This document shows, in pieces, positions 26,972 through 38,255 of a DNA stretch of 64,000 nucleotides (the stretch's first letter is position 1; every line of letters begins with the position of its first letter). A model generated the notes under the pieces. The model worked only from the letters and a program-made list of their open reading frames with translations, was not told the DNA's origin and searched no databases. The position numbers were made by a program, and so were the translations under genes. The stretch comes from Promerops cafer (Eukaryota > Chordata > Aves > Passeriformes > Nectariniidae): the NCBI GenBank assembly GCA_013398275.1, contig VZSE01006629.1:178221-242220 (forward strand). Reading direction: 5' to 3'.

Positions 26972-28059
26972 CAACCCAAGCACTGAAGAATCAAGTGCCT
27001 CACAAGCTTCCACAATGCTGGCATCACCCTACCAGCACTGGCCAGCTCATGAGAAATCAACTACAATACAATATTCCATCATGGCCCATCAGATGAGCTC
27101 TTTCATGAGCAATTGAGGGGAAGGAAAAACACCAGTGAAAAGGGGATTTAAAAAAAAAAAAAAATCTGTGGGTATACAGCTTTCTTTCCAATGGTCTGTT
27201 CCAAAGTAGAGATTCACATTCATTGCTGGATATACAGATTTCATGCCCACGAAAATATAGATGGCTCCTTCTCTGTGAAAAACAGCCTGGGGAATAAAAT
27301 AGGTATAAAGCTACACAGTACAAAATCTGCAGGCTGGTTCTATGAAGTCACAGCCCACCGATGTGTGCATACTGTCATATATTTACCTAATAAAATATAA
27401 ATAATATTTTATGTAGGAATCAGTTTATGAGGCCATGTATATGCAGACATGGGAGGACCTGTTATATAGGAGGGAGGGAAGGTTAAAAGACCTGTGTTGT
27501 CACACTGATTTACAGGCTGATTTAACTGGTATTTAAATATGATTATTTTGGGGGATGTGGGTGGTCATTCACAAGGAAATGCCAATATCATTATTTAAGG
27601 GGTTTTCATTTATTTCTTGGGCTCATGTAGCTGTATGAAATCTAAATACTTGAAACTGCCAAAAACTCCAAACATCAGTTTTGGGGTACATTTGTATGGC
27701 GCCTTTACCCAGAACACCACAAAAAACAGGTGAGAACCTTTATTCCTCAGCCTCTAAGAGCAAGGCTGTAACGTCCATGACACAGACAAACCCTCTGGGG
27801 ACAGAAGATTTCAGCAGCCTCCTCCAGCACAAGGAAGAAGGTGGCTTTCACCGATGCTGGCCTGACCATGAGGCTCCTCTCCCTCATGCCCTCACCCACC
27901 TCATATTTCTATGCTGTGCACACTCATATAGTCTTATTCTTATTTTAAGAACATGAATATATACATCTGAAAACCCAAACCATTAAAAAGTAGTTGGCTC
28001 AGACTTTTACTGGAACACGTGCACAAATATGTTGTTTGGATATTTTTACGGCCATTAAC
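26972..28059. other. Intergenic, nothing recognised
   Basis: AT-rich sequence with an A run at about 27149-27164 and a TAATAAAATATAAATAATATT patch near 27390. No gene or further transposon is seen. Confidence 0.5.
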
Positions 28060-28210
28060 TTTTCCATATATAACCCAGACCTCCCATTAGGTGTTGTGAA
28101 CTGGATCTCCTCTTTACTTGCCAAGTTATATTTCAATTAAATTAAAGTCACCTTTGGTCCTAATGAACCCCCGTTGTTTGCCTAATGCCATGATTAATTC
28201 CAGCTGCAAG
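28060..28210. promoter_or_regulatory. Possible small conserved non-coding element
   Basis: Contains TTCAATTAAATTAAAGTC (about 28130), CCTAATGAACC (about 28158) and GCCATGATTAATTCC (about 28187), with no repeat signature. This is a motif-based guess only. Confidence 0.2.
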
Positions 28211-31200
28211 AAATGGTATTAGCCTGGGTGGGTACATGGTTGAAGACTCTGAGTCTCCTCCAAGATTTATGGGTGCTAGAGAAGGCTCCATAACTCATGT
28301 TGCTGAGTCTATAACTTTTCAGGCAGTAAACAGAAGACTGCCACAACAGGCCTCCAACTGGTGGATTCACCCTTAATTTGTTCCTGCAGTAGGAACTTGA
28401 CACAATTCTTTGGACATGGATAAACTCCTTTTTTTCCCCCAAAGCTCAGCAGAAAGAGGCATCCCGGACTCTGCACAGACACTTGGTGACAGACACCCTC
28501 ACCTGCAGAGCCAGGAGGGACTGAAGCCTGTACTCTCCATCCACACCCTCCAGAAGTAAAAGGCTCCCTCAGACCACGCTACCACACCAGACTCACAGGG
28601 CCCAGATTTTGTGCTGTGGTCTGAGAAGTGCTGAGCTCTGGTTCTAGGGCCAAACATTTATTTTGCATCCAAAACTAGTTATCCAATGACTAGTTGACAT
28701 GGAAGAGTAGTACTGGAAGTAAAAGTCACAGGCCATTGAAACCCCAGGTCTCTCACATACATGTCCAGCCATTAAGAGGCTCAGAAGGAAGAGGATGGCT
28801 CTCAAAACCCTTGCTCAGGGCCATTACAGTGATCCTAGACACCTAGAGCACATCTAGTGGTCCTCCAGGAGATGCAGACATGAGAGACTTAGCTGTGAAC
28901 CAAAACCCACCCTTGTGATGAGGTCTCAGCTTTGCCAAAAAGGGCTGCCCCAGTGCTATAGCAGCACCCAGACTTTAGGCACCCCAGCACTAAAGAGCAA
29001 AGGTCCATCTGAGTGCAGAATCTCTTTCTGAACAACTTCCTATGCAGTAAAGTTTTGCATGATCAACAGCCACTGCTGAGCTTCTCCTTCATCACTGTAT
29101 CTAACCCCCTTTGACCCCACTTGCACTTACAGTCATCATGGCACCAAATGGCAGAATCCCACCTGCCTCCCTACCTCTGGGTGCCTACCAGGCACAGCAC
29201 AGTGCTGGAGGAGTTGTGCCAACTCTGGCCACAGCCTCTAAATTCCCACTGTACCATGAGATCCCAAAGAGAGCATCATAGTGACCTACAAAACCCTTGA
29301 GTTCTTTTATTTTACAGGTAAACTTGCATATGGCCAGCCCCTTCTTCACTCCCTTCCCCTCCTCCCCTCTGTATTAAGGCCATAAAAGTTGCCTGAGTAT
29401 TCACAAACATGACAAGATGATCAGTCCTTTTATTAGTGCCAGTGGCAACCTGATACCATGTCCCAGGCTGCCCACTTGCTTCACACCTCCCAAGCCAGCA
29501 CAAGCCTTCCTTATTCATAGCTGCAGAGATTTCCAGAAAAGAGAGGGAAATCAGCAAGCTTCCAGAATATGAAGTACTGTTTGGAGTGTTCAGAGATTGA
29601 ACAGGATAAGAGCAGATGGGATCCCTCAGCTGTAGGAAAATTTCTGCCCTCTCCTCAATAACATCATCATTACAGAGGAAAAAAAAGTGTTCTGTTGCCA
29701 GAACCCTGCTTTGGGTTTGTATCTGTGCAAGACAAGACCTGTTGCTGACATCCAAGGCAGTCTTTCCCTGGCGATCAGCCTAGAGGATCAATTCTTAGGA
29801 GAATTATCACCTATTTAAACCCAGGTATATCAGGAGTAGCTCAATCTAGATGGAGTTTGGGACAGAGATGAGAATAAGGAATATGATTTCAAAGGGGCCA
29901 AGGTAGCAGAAGCAAATATCCCCGAGTCCAAGGTTCAGAACTGTCTTACTCCATACAGCAGCTCAACACAAAACACAGCCTGAGCACAACATGGCCATAT
30001 TCAGTTCCCATGACTTCTCTGGCACCACCTCACCTAGACCAGCACTGCACTTGAGCAAGAGTGAAGAGGCAGAGCCAAACCATGTTACACAACTCCACAA
30101 AGAAATACAGAGGTTCAATATGCTTCAGACAAACCCAAGAATAACCATTACACTGTGGAAAGTATTTGCCACTAAAGCATTTTTCATTAAAAGTGGCATT
30201 TCTGAGCGTTCTATCCTGCTGAAAAGCAATACCAGCCTCACATCAGAAAGTCTTTAAGAAAAATTTCCATTGCTATAATTAACTTCTATGTTGAGATTGT
30301 ATTGTTCCTCTTTCACAGAAAAATCCGAGCAAAATTTCCATGGTTTCGAGGCTGCCAAAAAGGTGTCCTATTCCATTTTCAGGAAAAAACTTGTGGTCAC
30401 AAGGCATCTAGGAGAACTTCAAGTTATACATGGGGTGCAGAGCAAACCCAGGGTAAACATCTACTCCCCTGAAACCCAAGACAAGCCAAATGAAAGGCCC
30501 AGCTCATTCTGTGACTCTGCAACAGCTACAGAGTCCTATCTGTTGGCCAGCAGTTGCCACAGGACCACATATGAGTCAGAAATAATACAAGATCCAGGCT
30601 TGAACACCATGTTCCTTCTCCCAGTACACCTTTTCTTACAAGCTTTATTATTGACTTGCAAAATATGTGAAGAGACTCCAGAATGAAGACAAAACCTCAG
30701 ACAAGGAATCTAAAAGGAAACCCAGGCAGCTCAAGCAAACTGTACCCCTCACTGCAGCCAGCTTCTCAGCCAGCTTGGCTTCAACCCTGCCAGCGCTCCA
30801 GCAGTGAGAGACCCTCACACATGAACTGGTATTAGTCCCCACAAGACCAAAGTCACTTTTTCCAGACAGGAACAGCCCTGAATGAGGCCCTGTAATTCCC
30901 CTGGTCTCTGGTTCTGGGTTGCTAACACATGCAGATTAATAGACCAGCTACTACAGCAACCTGCCCCACACGTTACTGCAAAGTCCTCTGGTTTGTGTGT
31001 TGCATTTCAGAGATGTGGAGGGGTAAGCAAGACCCTCCAAGGTAACATCTAGAGCAGAATTTATCTCAGATACATGTGCATTGAGCCCAGTAATTTCCCA
31101 ATTTCTCTGTGCAGCTTGCTCCTCGCTATTCAAATAAAATAGGTACGTGCTTGAATTCTACTTGGAATATAGATCTAGTAATCGGTGCTATTTTTATTCA

Positions 31201-31440
31201 CACTCCCCTAAAAGAGATTAATAATTGCATTTCCTCCTGGCAATAGCAGTCCACATACTGACATTCTCATCTTTCTGAGATGAGAATATTTAACTTTCTT
31301 CCCTTAACCTCAAGACCTAACTCCAAAGATACTGGCACACTGATTGTTGATTTCGCCATCCCTGTAAAAAGGTCAAAGCCATTCTCCCACTTTTTATACC
31401 CCTTGATCAGATTTTACTGAACTTTAAAAATAAAGCTGCT
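28211..31440. other. Intergenic, nothing recognised
   Basis: The frames (up to 147 codons on the minus strand at 29312-29755) have no recognisable domain. No transposon or RNA gene is seen. Confidence 0.5.
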
Positions 31441-32079
31441 GTGAATTGGGTAGGGAGGGGGCAGAAACAAAGGAGAAAAAGAAAGTCTAGTTTATGTCCA
31501 TCAGGACAAAGGAAGCAAAAACTGTTAAACTGTCCAACAAACATGGAAATTGATCAGCTAAACCCCACAAAGAGCTCAGAACCAGAGCATCTCTGGGCAG
31601 CAGTGTGCATCTCATGCACACTGCTGCCCAGAGAATCATTAGGAGACCAGGGAAATGTGAATGCATTTTGGAAAAAAAGCACAGGAGTAAAGGTTGCAAC
31701 CATGATTACATTAGATTCATTGCTCATAAAAGCCTTATTTTCCTTTGTCACAGCAGAGTTTTCTTACATTTCAGGAGAAAGATCAGAAACAGCCTTGGTG
31801 TTTAAGCTGCACATTTCCAGGATACAATCAGGGGCTCACATGTCAGAGAGAGCAGGTCAAGAGATTGTGAAGCAGCTGACCCCATTCCCAGCAGAAGACG
31901 TCCTGCACAAGAACAAGGCATCATCTCAGCTTTCCTGCTTCCAAGCCAAGTGCCTCAGGTTGGTGCCCAAACCCCCCCTCCCCCCAGCCCCCACAATACC
32001 TGAGCTGCTGCTGCCTTCCAGCATCCAAGCAAACCCCAGTATTGTCCGTTTTTGTGGGTGCTGGTTTCCAGGATCTTGA
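31441..32079 (+). other. 212-codon open frame, no recognised function
   Basis: This is one of the longest frames outside the CpG-rich and low-complexity right arm. It starts Met-Asn-Trp and ends in a Pro-rich segment (PKPPLPPAPT) before a C-terminal FCGCWFPGS. I see no signal peptide, membrane segment, zinc-finger spacing or known domain. It runs straight through the hairpin at 31591-31633. Without splice or transcript evidence the default reading is a chance frame. Confidence 0.15.
31591..31633. repeat. Perfect inverted repeat (20-bp arms, 3-nt loop)
   Basis: The left arm 31591-31610 and right arm 31614-31633 are exact reverse complements, separated by CTC. The match extends one more base pair outward. 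The arms are mixed-sequence (CTCTGGGCAG... / ...CTGCCCAGAG), not simple repeat. The structure is too short and too perfect for a typical miRNA precursor and has no flanking transposon ends. A template-switch mutation is one plausible origin. Confidence 0.95.
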
Positions 32080-34781
32080 AGCTGATGTTGCCAGATACTG
32101 AGGTTCCCTTTATGAAAGCCACATCCTGTTCTGCTACTGAATGTTGGCTCAGGAAAGCTATCTATAACACATCTGCCCTTGCTCTGCCACTTAAAGACCA
32201 CTGACAAGTACAATTAACACCAGGTCAAACATACCACTCCACATTTTAGAGACTCTGGTTTCAGCTGTTGTAATGAAGCTCTTTGATTGTGCCAATGACT
32301 GGTAACCAACACCAGGACAAAAAGCAGGGTCAAGAAATATCTGCAGGATTTTTTTCCCCCCCAAAATCAGTGAGGATTTTAGTCTGTATTTTGCTTACTA
32401 ACTGAAAGAAAAGGGATTTGTTAGGATTACTGTCTCTGGCCTAATATGAAACCTGCTAACATATAAATACCTATTTCATATATAATATATATTATACAGG
32501 GTTAAATGACCCCCCCAAACCATCCAAAAGCTCAATATAAAGTTGAACAGGCTTATCCTGACCCTCAGTTATTCAAGAAGACAAGTCACCCAGGGGAAAA
32601 CCAAAACAAACAAACAAAACTACACTAAAAAAAAAACCAAAAAAAACCCAACAAACAAACAAAAAAAACCACACCATATCATTCCATATATTCTTTCAGG
32701 TCTGCTTCAGTCCCACTGATGCATCTTTGCTCCTTATAAAAAAAAAAATGCCTAATGCCTTGTCCAGAGACTCTGATGAACACTAGAGTGAGGATATTCC
32801 AGGATATCTCAGCAGAACATGAAGCTAACAGGAGGAGCAGATGTATTCCCCAACTTTTAGCAGCTTCAGTTTGAAACTGATTTTGTGGTTGTGCTATTGG
32901 ACACTGCTCAGTCTCAGGACTTGGTTTCACATGCAGGGAACACCCTGTGAAGGCTCTGGGTGGAGCTGCATGGACAGGCACATTAGATGAGCATAGCTTC
33001 TGCTCTACTTGTGGTTTAACCCATGAAGAAGGAATGCCCAGAAATCCCATATGCTGCAAACATCCTTTCCCAAGAGGAAAATAAATCATTTTTAACATGG
33101 TTTCACAGAGCTAAAAGACCTGGTTTGTTGGACTGGTATTTGGTTACACTCCCAGCTACACCTGATCCCCTTCACTGCTCACTCACCATCCCACAAGGAA
33201 CACCTGTAGCAAATCATCCACTTGTCCTAAAACGGCATTTCTGGATTAAAAAAACTGAAAAAATGAGACTTCAAAAGCAGGCTCACGTCTTATGAAATTC
33301 TCCTTTTGCTGCTCTGGATCTTTGCAAGCAAATCACTGACTTGCATGTGTGGCTCAGTTGGTTTGTTCATCGTGAAACCTCAGATTCTGCAGGTGACCTC
33401 CCATCCCACCAGCCTGCACTAACATGGGACAGCTGACAACACAAATACATCCAGCCCCTTATCTTCAGAAGGCTCCCAAACACTGCTCTTAAAAGGTCTG
33501 CACAATGTAGCAAAACAAAAGAACATTTCTTTTCAACTAAAAATAATTCCACATTCCCATCATTTTCTGTTTACAAAACATACATCAAATCAACTTTTTA
33601 ACCTTCCCTTTGACAATATAAATCAAAGTAATTGCCATTCATGTCACATCTCAGTCCTCAAACCTAGAAGAGGGTTTCCCTCATCAGAAAGGGACAAAGT
33701 TGCCCTAAGCAGCACCACAAAGAACTTAGCCAGAAGGAATTTTTGCAACACCAAAGGGGAACTATGAATAGATATTAACAGGGTAACACTGCAATCAGCT
33801 CCACATGGGTACAACAAACCAATAGCAATAAACATATGATGGCAATCAGCTTCACCTTTAAACCCATCTCTCCAAGAAAAGCAAATAGTTCTCACCTGGG
33901 AGCCCATGGCAGATGGTGACACACACAAGGTCACGAGGATGAGGTGGCTGCATAGCTGGTGGAGCTTCTTCCTGAGGAACAAAGCTTGTCCTTACCTTAC
34001 AATCCAAGTGAAGTTTATAGCCAGGCACTGCTGTCCTGGTGGACCACCAATCCCAGCTGCTGGCACATCAGGGAACCTGGGAAGAAGGCAAAACAGACTC
34101 ATCACAAATGGCCAAAATGTTGCTCTCCCCTCCATACCCCAACTATCCAACTCCATCCATCAAGAACATCTTCCTAAAGCAAATCCTGGTGGGTACATGG
34201 AGCATGGACTGCCCTGGTAATGGAGGCTCAAAAGCTGAAGGCAACATCCCACTGCAAATGGGTAGAAGAATCCAGGGCAGATCCTTCCCTTCCTCAAATG
34301 ACAACCCAGGTAGAGTCACCTCCTGGAGATGCAGACTGACACTTCAGTCAGACTAAGTTAGCTAACACTTTTCACCTGGGATACTCATAGCTAAGCCCAA
34401 AATGGATTTGCTGGCAGTGTTCACCCCTTGCTGTCATACTGCTGGCTCCTGGCCATACCCCTGAGCAGTAAAGCAGACAAAAGCACAGAGAAAATTATGG
34501 GATGAGCTCTTGGAGCAGCCATACGCTCATCTAGAGTTTCAGACCCTTCATTTGCAAATCAGTTCTGGCTGACACTATGGCAACTGGGCCACAAGAGTCT
34601 TCCTTCTCCAAGGGGAGAGACAAATTAGCCCCATTCCCATTGCTTATTTTTTCATGCTCAGCACTAAAAGCTTTATCCAGACTACAATTATTCCATCATT
34701 GACTTACAGCACAGGCAGGTTTGGAGGATCATCAGAAAATAAAGGAATGTCTCTTCAGCAGTATCTCTCAACTGCTATGCC

Positions 34782-34788
<7 letters not shown>
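32080..34788. other. Intergenic, nothing recognised
   Basis: No gene is recognised. An AT-alternating patch lies at 32473-32498 and a CAAA/A-rich simple-sequence patch at 32600-32672. Confidence 0.5.
32600..32672. repeat. A-rich (CAAA)n-like simple repeat
   Basis: Mixed AAAC/CAAA units with poly-A runs. No retroelement body is visible upstream. Confidence 0.7.

Positions 34789-34789
<1 letters not shown>

Positions 34790-34824
<35 letters not shown>
34790..34824. repeat. Compound (TA)n(CA)n microsatellite
   Basis: An A run leads into about nine TA units, followed by about seven CA units. Confidence 0.85.
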
Positions 34825-35870
34825 GATGTCAGAGTTCTCCAAAGATAATGGAAGGAATTCTGAGCATTCAAGAGGACTGCAGTAGAAAATCCTTCAGTTA
34901 AACTACAGATATTTTGCCAAAGTTTCTTTAAAAAAGTGAAAGGCTCATTCCACCACAATGCAGCTCTTTCCAACCCATGTACTTCAAGAAGAAACAATGA
35001 TTGTTCTCTAAAAATGTTTTAGAAATGCTTTTATCAAAATGACTAGGACAGAGGGGCTAATCTTTTTAAATTGTGTTTTTCTCCTCTTCCAGCTGCTTTA
35101 CCTTTCCCCTACCATTTTAGTATAGAAAAGGAGGAAATGCCACTTTAACACAAAGTTCAGCTCATGCTTTTTCATTTCATCAAAAATAGATGCAGAAAGT
35201 AAGTAAAACACTTTTTTCCTCAGGGGGAAAAAAAAAATCAAGTTTTTAGAAAAAAAAAATTTAAAAAGCCCCTTCAATAAACTTCCCTTACTGAGTTTTA
35301 ACCTTGTGCTCTCTCCAATTAGGGCTACACATTTAAAGTCCTTCTAACAGAGGCATAACAAACCTATATTAATCTCGTTTATTGTTACTTGCTAGCACAA
35401 AAACTTCTTCTTTCTAGCTAAAACACCAACCTGCAGTCACAGCCTCAGAAAGAGCTAGGTCCGAGGTCAGAACCTCTAATCCCAAAGCCTCCTTTAATTT
35501 TACAATCAACAAATCCATCCCTGGTGAATATTCCAGAGATTACTTTCCAAGCAGCAGAGTGAGATTGCCTGCCTAACTGGAGGACGAGCAGAGAGGAAAA
35601 AAAAAAAAAANCCACCGGGGGGAAAAGAAAAAAGGAAAAAAAAAAAAAAAAAAAAAATCCTCTCACGATGTTTGCTGGCAACACAAATGTCCCGTTCTCC
35701 CCCTCCAAGCAGGGTGCACCCCTCCATCCTCACCCCTGCTCAACACCTTCTGCTGCACAGCTGAGCCCCCCGCGGGAAGAGGGGTTTATGTTGGAGAGGT
35801 GTCTTGGGCTGGGCTTGTTGTCACTGGGCGGGACCTGTTGTTAAGGGGAGGGGCCTGTTCATCTACTCCT
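34825..35870. other. Intergenic with A-rich tracts and an assembly gap
   Basis: Contains A runs at 35225-35237, 35250-35259 and 35597-35657. No gene is recognised. A GC-richer stretch lies just before the CR1 (35700-35870). Confidence 0.5.
35611..35611. other. Single-N assembly gap in a poly-A tract
   Basis: One unresolved base follows a run of 14 A. It is followed by a short GC segment and then a second A-rich stretch to about 35657. The true length of this low-complexity stretch is unknown. Confidence 0.9.
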
Positions 35871-37085
35871 AGAATCCCAGGATCCCAGAATCATAGAATG
35901 GTTTGGGTTGGAAGGGACCTTAAGGATCACAAAGCTCCACCCCCCTGCCGTGGGCAGGGACACCTTCCACTGGACCGGGTTGCTCCAAGCCCAGTCCAAC
36001 CTTGAACACTGCCCGGAATGGGGAATCCACAGCTTCATTGGGCAGCCTGTGCTGGGGTCTCACCACCCTCTCAACAGAGAATTTCTTCCCAGTATCTAAT
36101 CTAAATATCTTCTAGTTTAAAACCATTCCCCCTGGTCCTGGCGCTACCTGCCTGTGTGAAAAGTCACTCACACTCTGTTTTATAAGCTCCCTTCAAGTAC
36201 TGGAAGGCAGCAATGAGTTCTTCGTGAAGCCTTCTATTTTCAATGCTCAACAACCCCATCTCTCTCACCTGTCTCCATAGGAGAGCTGCTCCATCACATT
36301 TGTGGCCCCTTTGGACCCACTCCACAGGTCCAAGACTTTCTTGTGTTGTGGGGCCCAGAGCTGGATGCGGTGCTCCAGGTGGGGCCTCGCAAGGGCAGAG
36401 CAGAGTGGGACAATCCCCTCCCTTGACCCTCTGGCCACACTGCTTTGGATGCAGCCCAGGATTTGGTTGTTCTGTGCTGTGTGCATGTCCAGCCTCTCAT
36501 CCTCTAGAACCCCCAAGTCCTTCTCCACGGGGCTGCTCTCAATGACGTCTTCTCCCAGTCCATACCCATGTCTGGGATTGCCCAGATTGCCCAGTGACCA
36601 GCACCTGGCACCTGGACTTCTTGAAGTTTGTGAGTTTCCCATGGGCCCACTTCTCAAGCTCCCTCTGGGTGACATCCCATCCTTCAGGAGTGTCACCTGC
36701 ACCACTCAGCTTAGTGTCACCTGCAAATTTGCTGAGGCTTCCCTCGATCCCACAGTCTGTGGGAGATGGAGATTGATGCCATTGGTGGAAATACTGAAGA
36801 GTGCCAGTCCCAAGACACAGCTCCGAGGGACAGCGCTTGTCACCAGCTCCACCTGGACACAGAGCCACTGACTGCAACTCTCTGGCTGCAGCAATCCAGC
36901 CAGTTCCTTCTCCACCAAACAGTCCACCTTTCAAATCCACGTCTCTCCAATCTGGACATAAGGATGTCGTGTGTTAAAGCCCTGTTGTGACATCATAGGG
37001 CTAACACACACACACACAGGGTGGCCACCAAGCTGTGGTAGATGGCATCAGGGGCATTCCTTCCTGGCTCCAGAGCAGTGCTCTT
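35871..37085 (-). mobile_element. CR1 LINE, 5'-truncated, minus strand
   Basis: On the plus strand it begins with the reverse complement of the CR1 3' terminus (AGAATCATAGAATGG preceded by a degenerate repeat of it). It continues through the CR1 3' region (GGGTTGGAAGGGACCTTAA, AGAATTTCTTCCCAGTATCT, CATTCCCCCTGGTCCTGGCG, AGAGCTGGATGCGGTGCTCC) into the C-terminal part of ORF2. Similarity is recognisable to about 37050-37085, where a CA-rich stretch interrupts it; the exact 5' truncation point is uncertain. CR1 retrotransposes by target-primed reverse transcription and usually leaves truncated copies without target duplications. This copy is inactive. Confidence 0.93.
36265..36940 (-). pseudogene. 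CR1 ORF2 C-terminal remnant (reverse transcriptase end)
   Basis: Two overlapping minus-strand frames carry what was one reading frame, so a frameshift separates them. The upstream frame (36539-36940) carries the end of the reverse-transcriptase domain, with a SKFAGDTKLSG motif at about residues 70-80 where CR1 elements normally have an F/Y-A-D-D catalytic core. The second residue of the Asp pair position is Gly (codon 36719-36721). The downstream frame (36265-36705) carries the EKDLGVLEDERLDM segment and a PHLEHRIQLWAPQHKK segment typical of CR1 ORF2 C-termini. Truncation, the frameshift and the substituted core residue make it dead. Confidence 0.85.
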
Positions 37086-38174
37086 TTGCAGGGTTTGGGT
37101 TCTTTAAATTATTTTTAAGCGTCCAAAGTGATGGCACCTACTCGAGAAGGGCACAGCCTGGCTGAATGCAACAGGATTCCACGGTGCTCCACAGCAATAC
37201 TTGGCCCTACGTGCTCCCTCCAAGTTAGTGGGTGCCTGGGTTGATTCCTTAGACAGAATATTTGTCTCAGCAGCCTTCAAGAAAAAGAGGACTCCAAGCC
37301 AACTCCTACAACAATTAAAGTCCCCAGTATTATGCCCAGTAGAATCCACACTGAAACTTCTGCCAAGCCTCATCCAAGTGCTGGCCTAGGAAAGCAAGAG
37401 ACAAATTCCCTTAGACAGTTTGCAAAAGCTCAGTTTTAGTTCATGAGTGCTGCAGATTTATCAGAAGAGATGAGAAGTGTCGAGCCTACCTTGACTGGCT
37501 CTCCCCTCCACACTGAGCTCTGTCACATGATGAGTTTAAGCTGGGCTGGCCACAAGGCTTTTGGATGTGAGTGTGGAAACCACTCCGTGACAATGGAAGC
37601 CCAGCCAGGGTTTTGGTAGATTCTGTGTGGTATTTCTGGGACTTTCCACCCAGAGGAAATCATTAAAAACTGTGCTTTTCTGCATTTGTGCTAAAACCTG
37701 AGAAATAGAGCATCTCCATGCTGTGATAGCTGGAGTAATAATTTCATGTTCCAAATAACAGGGTCCTTCCTTCTCTGTCACCAGAGACAATGATCAGGTA
37801 CAGAGGTTGAAGGACCAAGGGATCCCCTCCAGCTTCTTTTCCCTGAGGTCATCTTATATACCCCTGAGGGAACAGACCCTGAGTTAAATCTTTTTAATGT
37901 CCTAGTACATGGCAACTCAGAAACCAATAGGGTTTCCAGGCAACTGCTGCATTCTCCTGAGAAACCAGTGTCTCCAGCCTGCTTTGCCCCTAGAAATACT
38001 TCACTCAAACCATGCATGAATGGCGGAGATATATCTGAATGTTCATAGAATAAATGACACAAAGTGCTGCCATAGCTTAAAGTAAAGTCTGTTTCACTGT
38101 GGTCGGGTGAAATGAAGAGCTTTATTTACCTGCAAAAGCAGATATCTATTATATATTTTTATAGATATAGACAG
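37086..38174. other. Intergenic, nothing recognised
   Basis: No gene or further transposon is seen between the CR1 and the hexamer microsatellite. Confidence 0.5.
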
Positions 38175-38255
38175 ATAGATATAGATATAGATATAGATAT
38201 AGATATAGATATAGATATAGATATAGATATAGATATAGATATAGATATAGATATA
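38175..38255. repeat. (AGATAT)n hexanucleotide microsatellite
   Basis: About 13 nearly perfect 6-bp units. In minus-strand translation it gives the Ile-Tyr and Leu-Tyr repeats seen in spurious frames. Length polymorphism between individuals is expected. Confidence 0.95.

Noticed and set aside
31591..31633. miRNA precursor
   Set aside because: The stem is only about 20 bp with a 3-nt loop and is perfectly paired. Typical precursors have longer stems, bulges and larger loops.
36302..36871. 189-codon plus-strand frame
   Set aside because: It is antisense to the CR1 ORF2 remnant and is explained by the retrotransposon.
38175..38255. CRISPR-like array
   Set aside because: The units are six bases with no spacers. 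This is a eukaryotic microsatellite.
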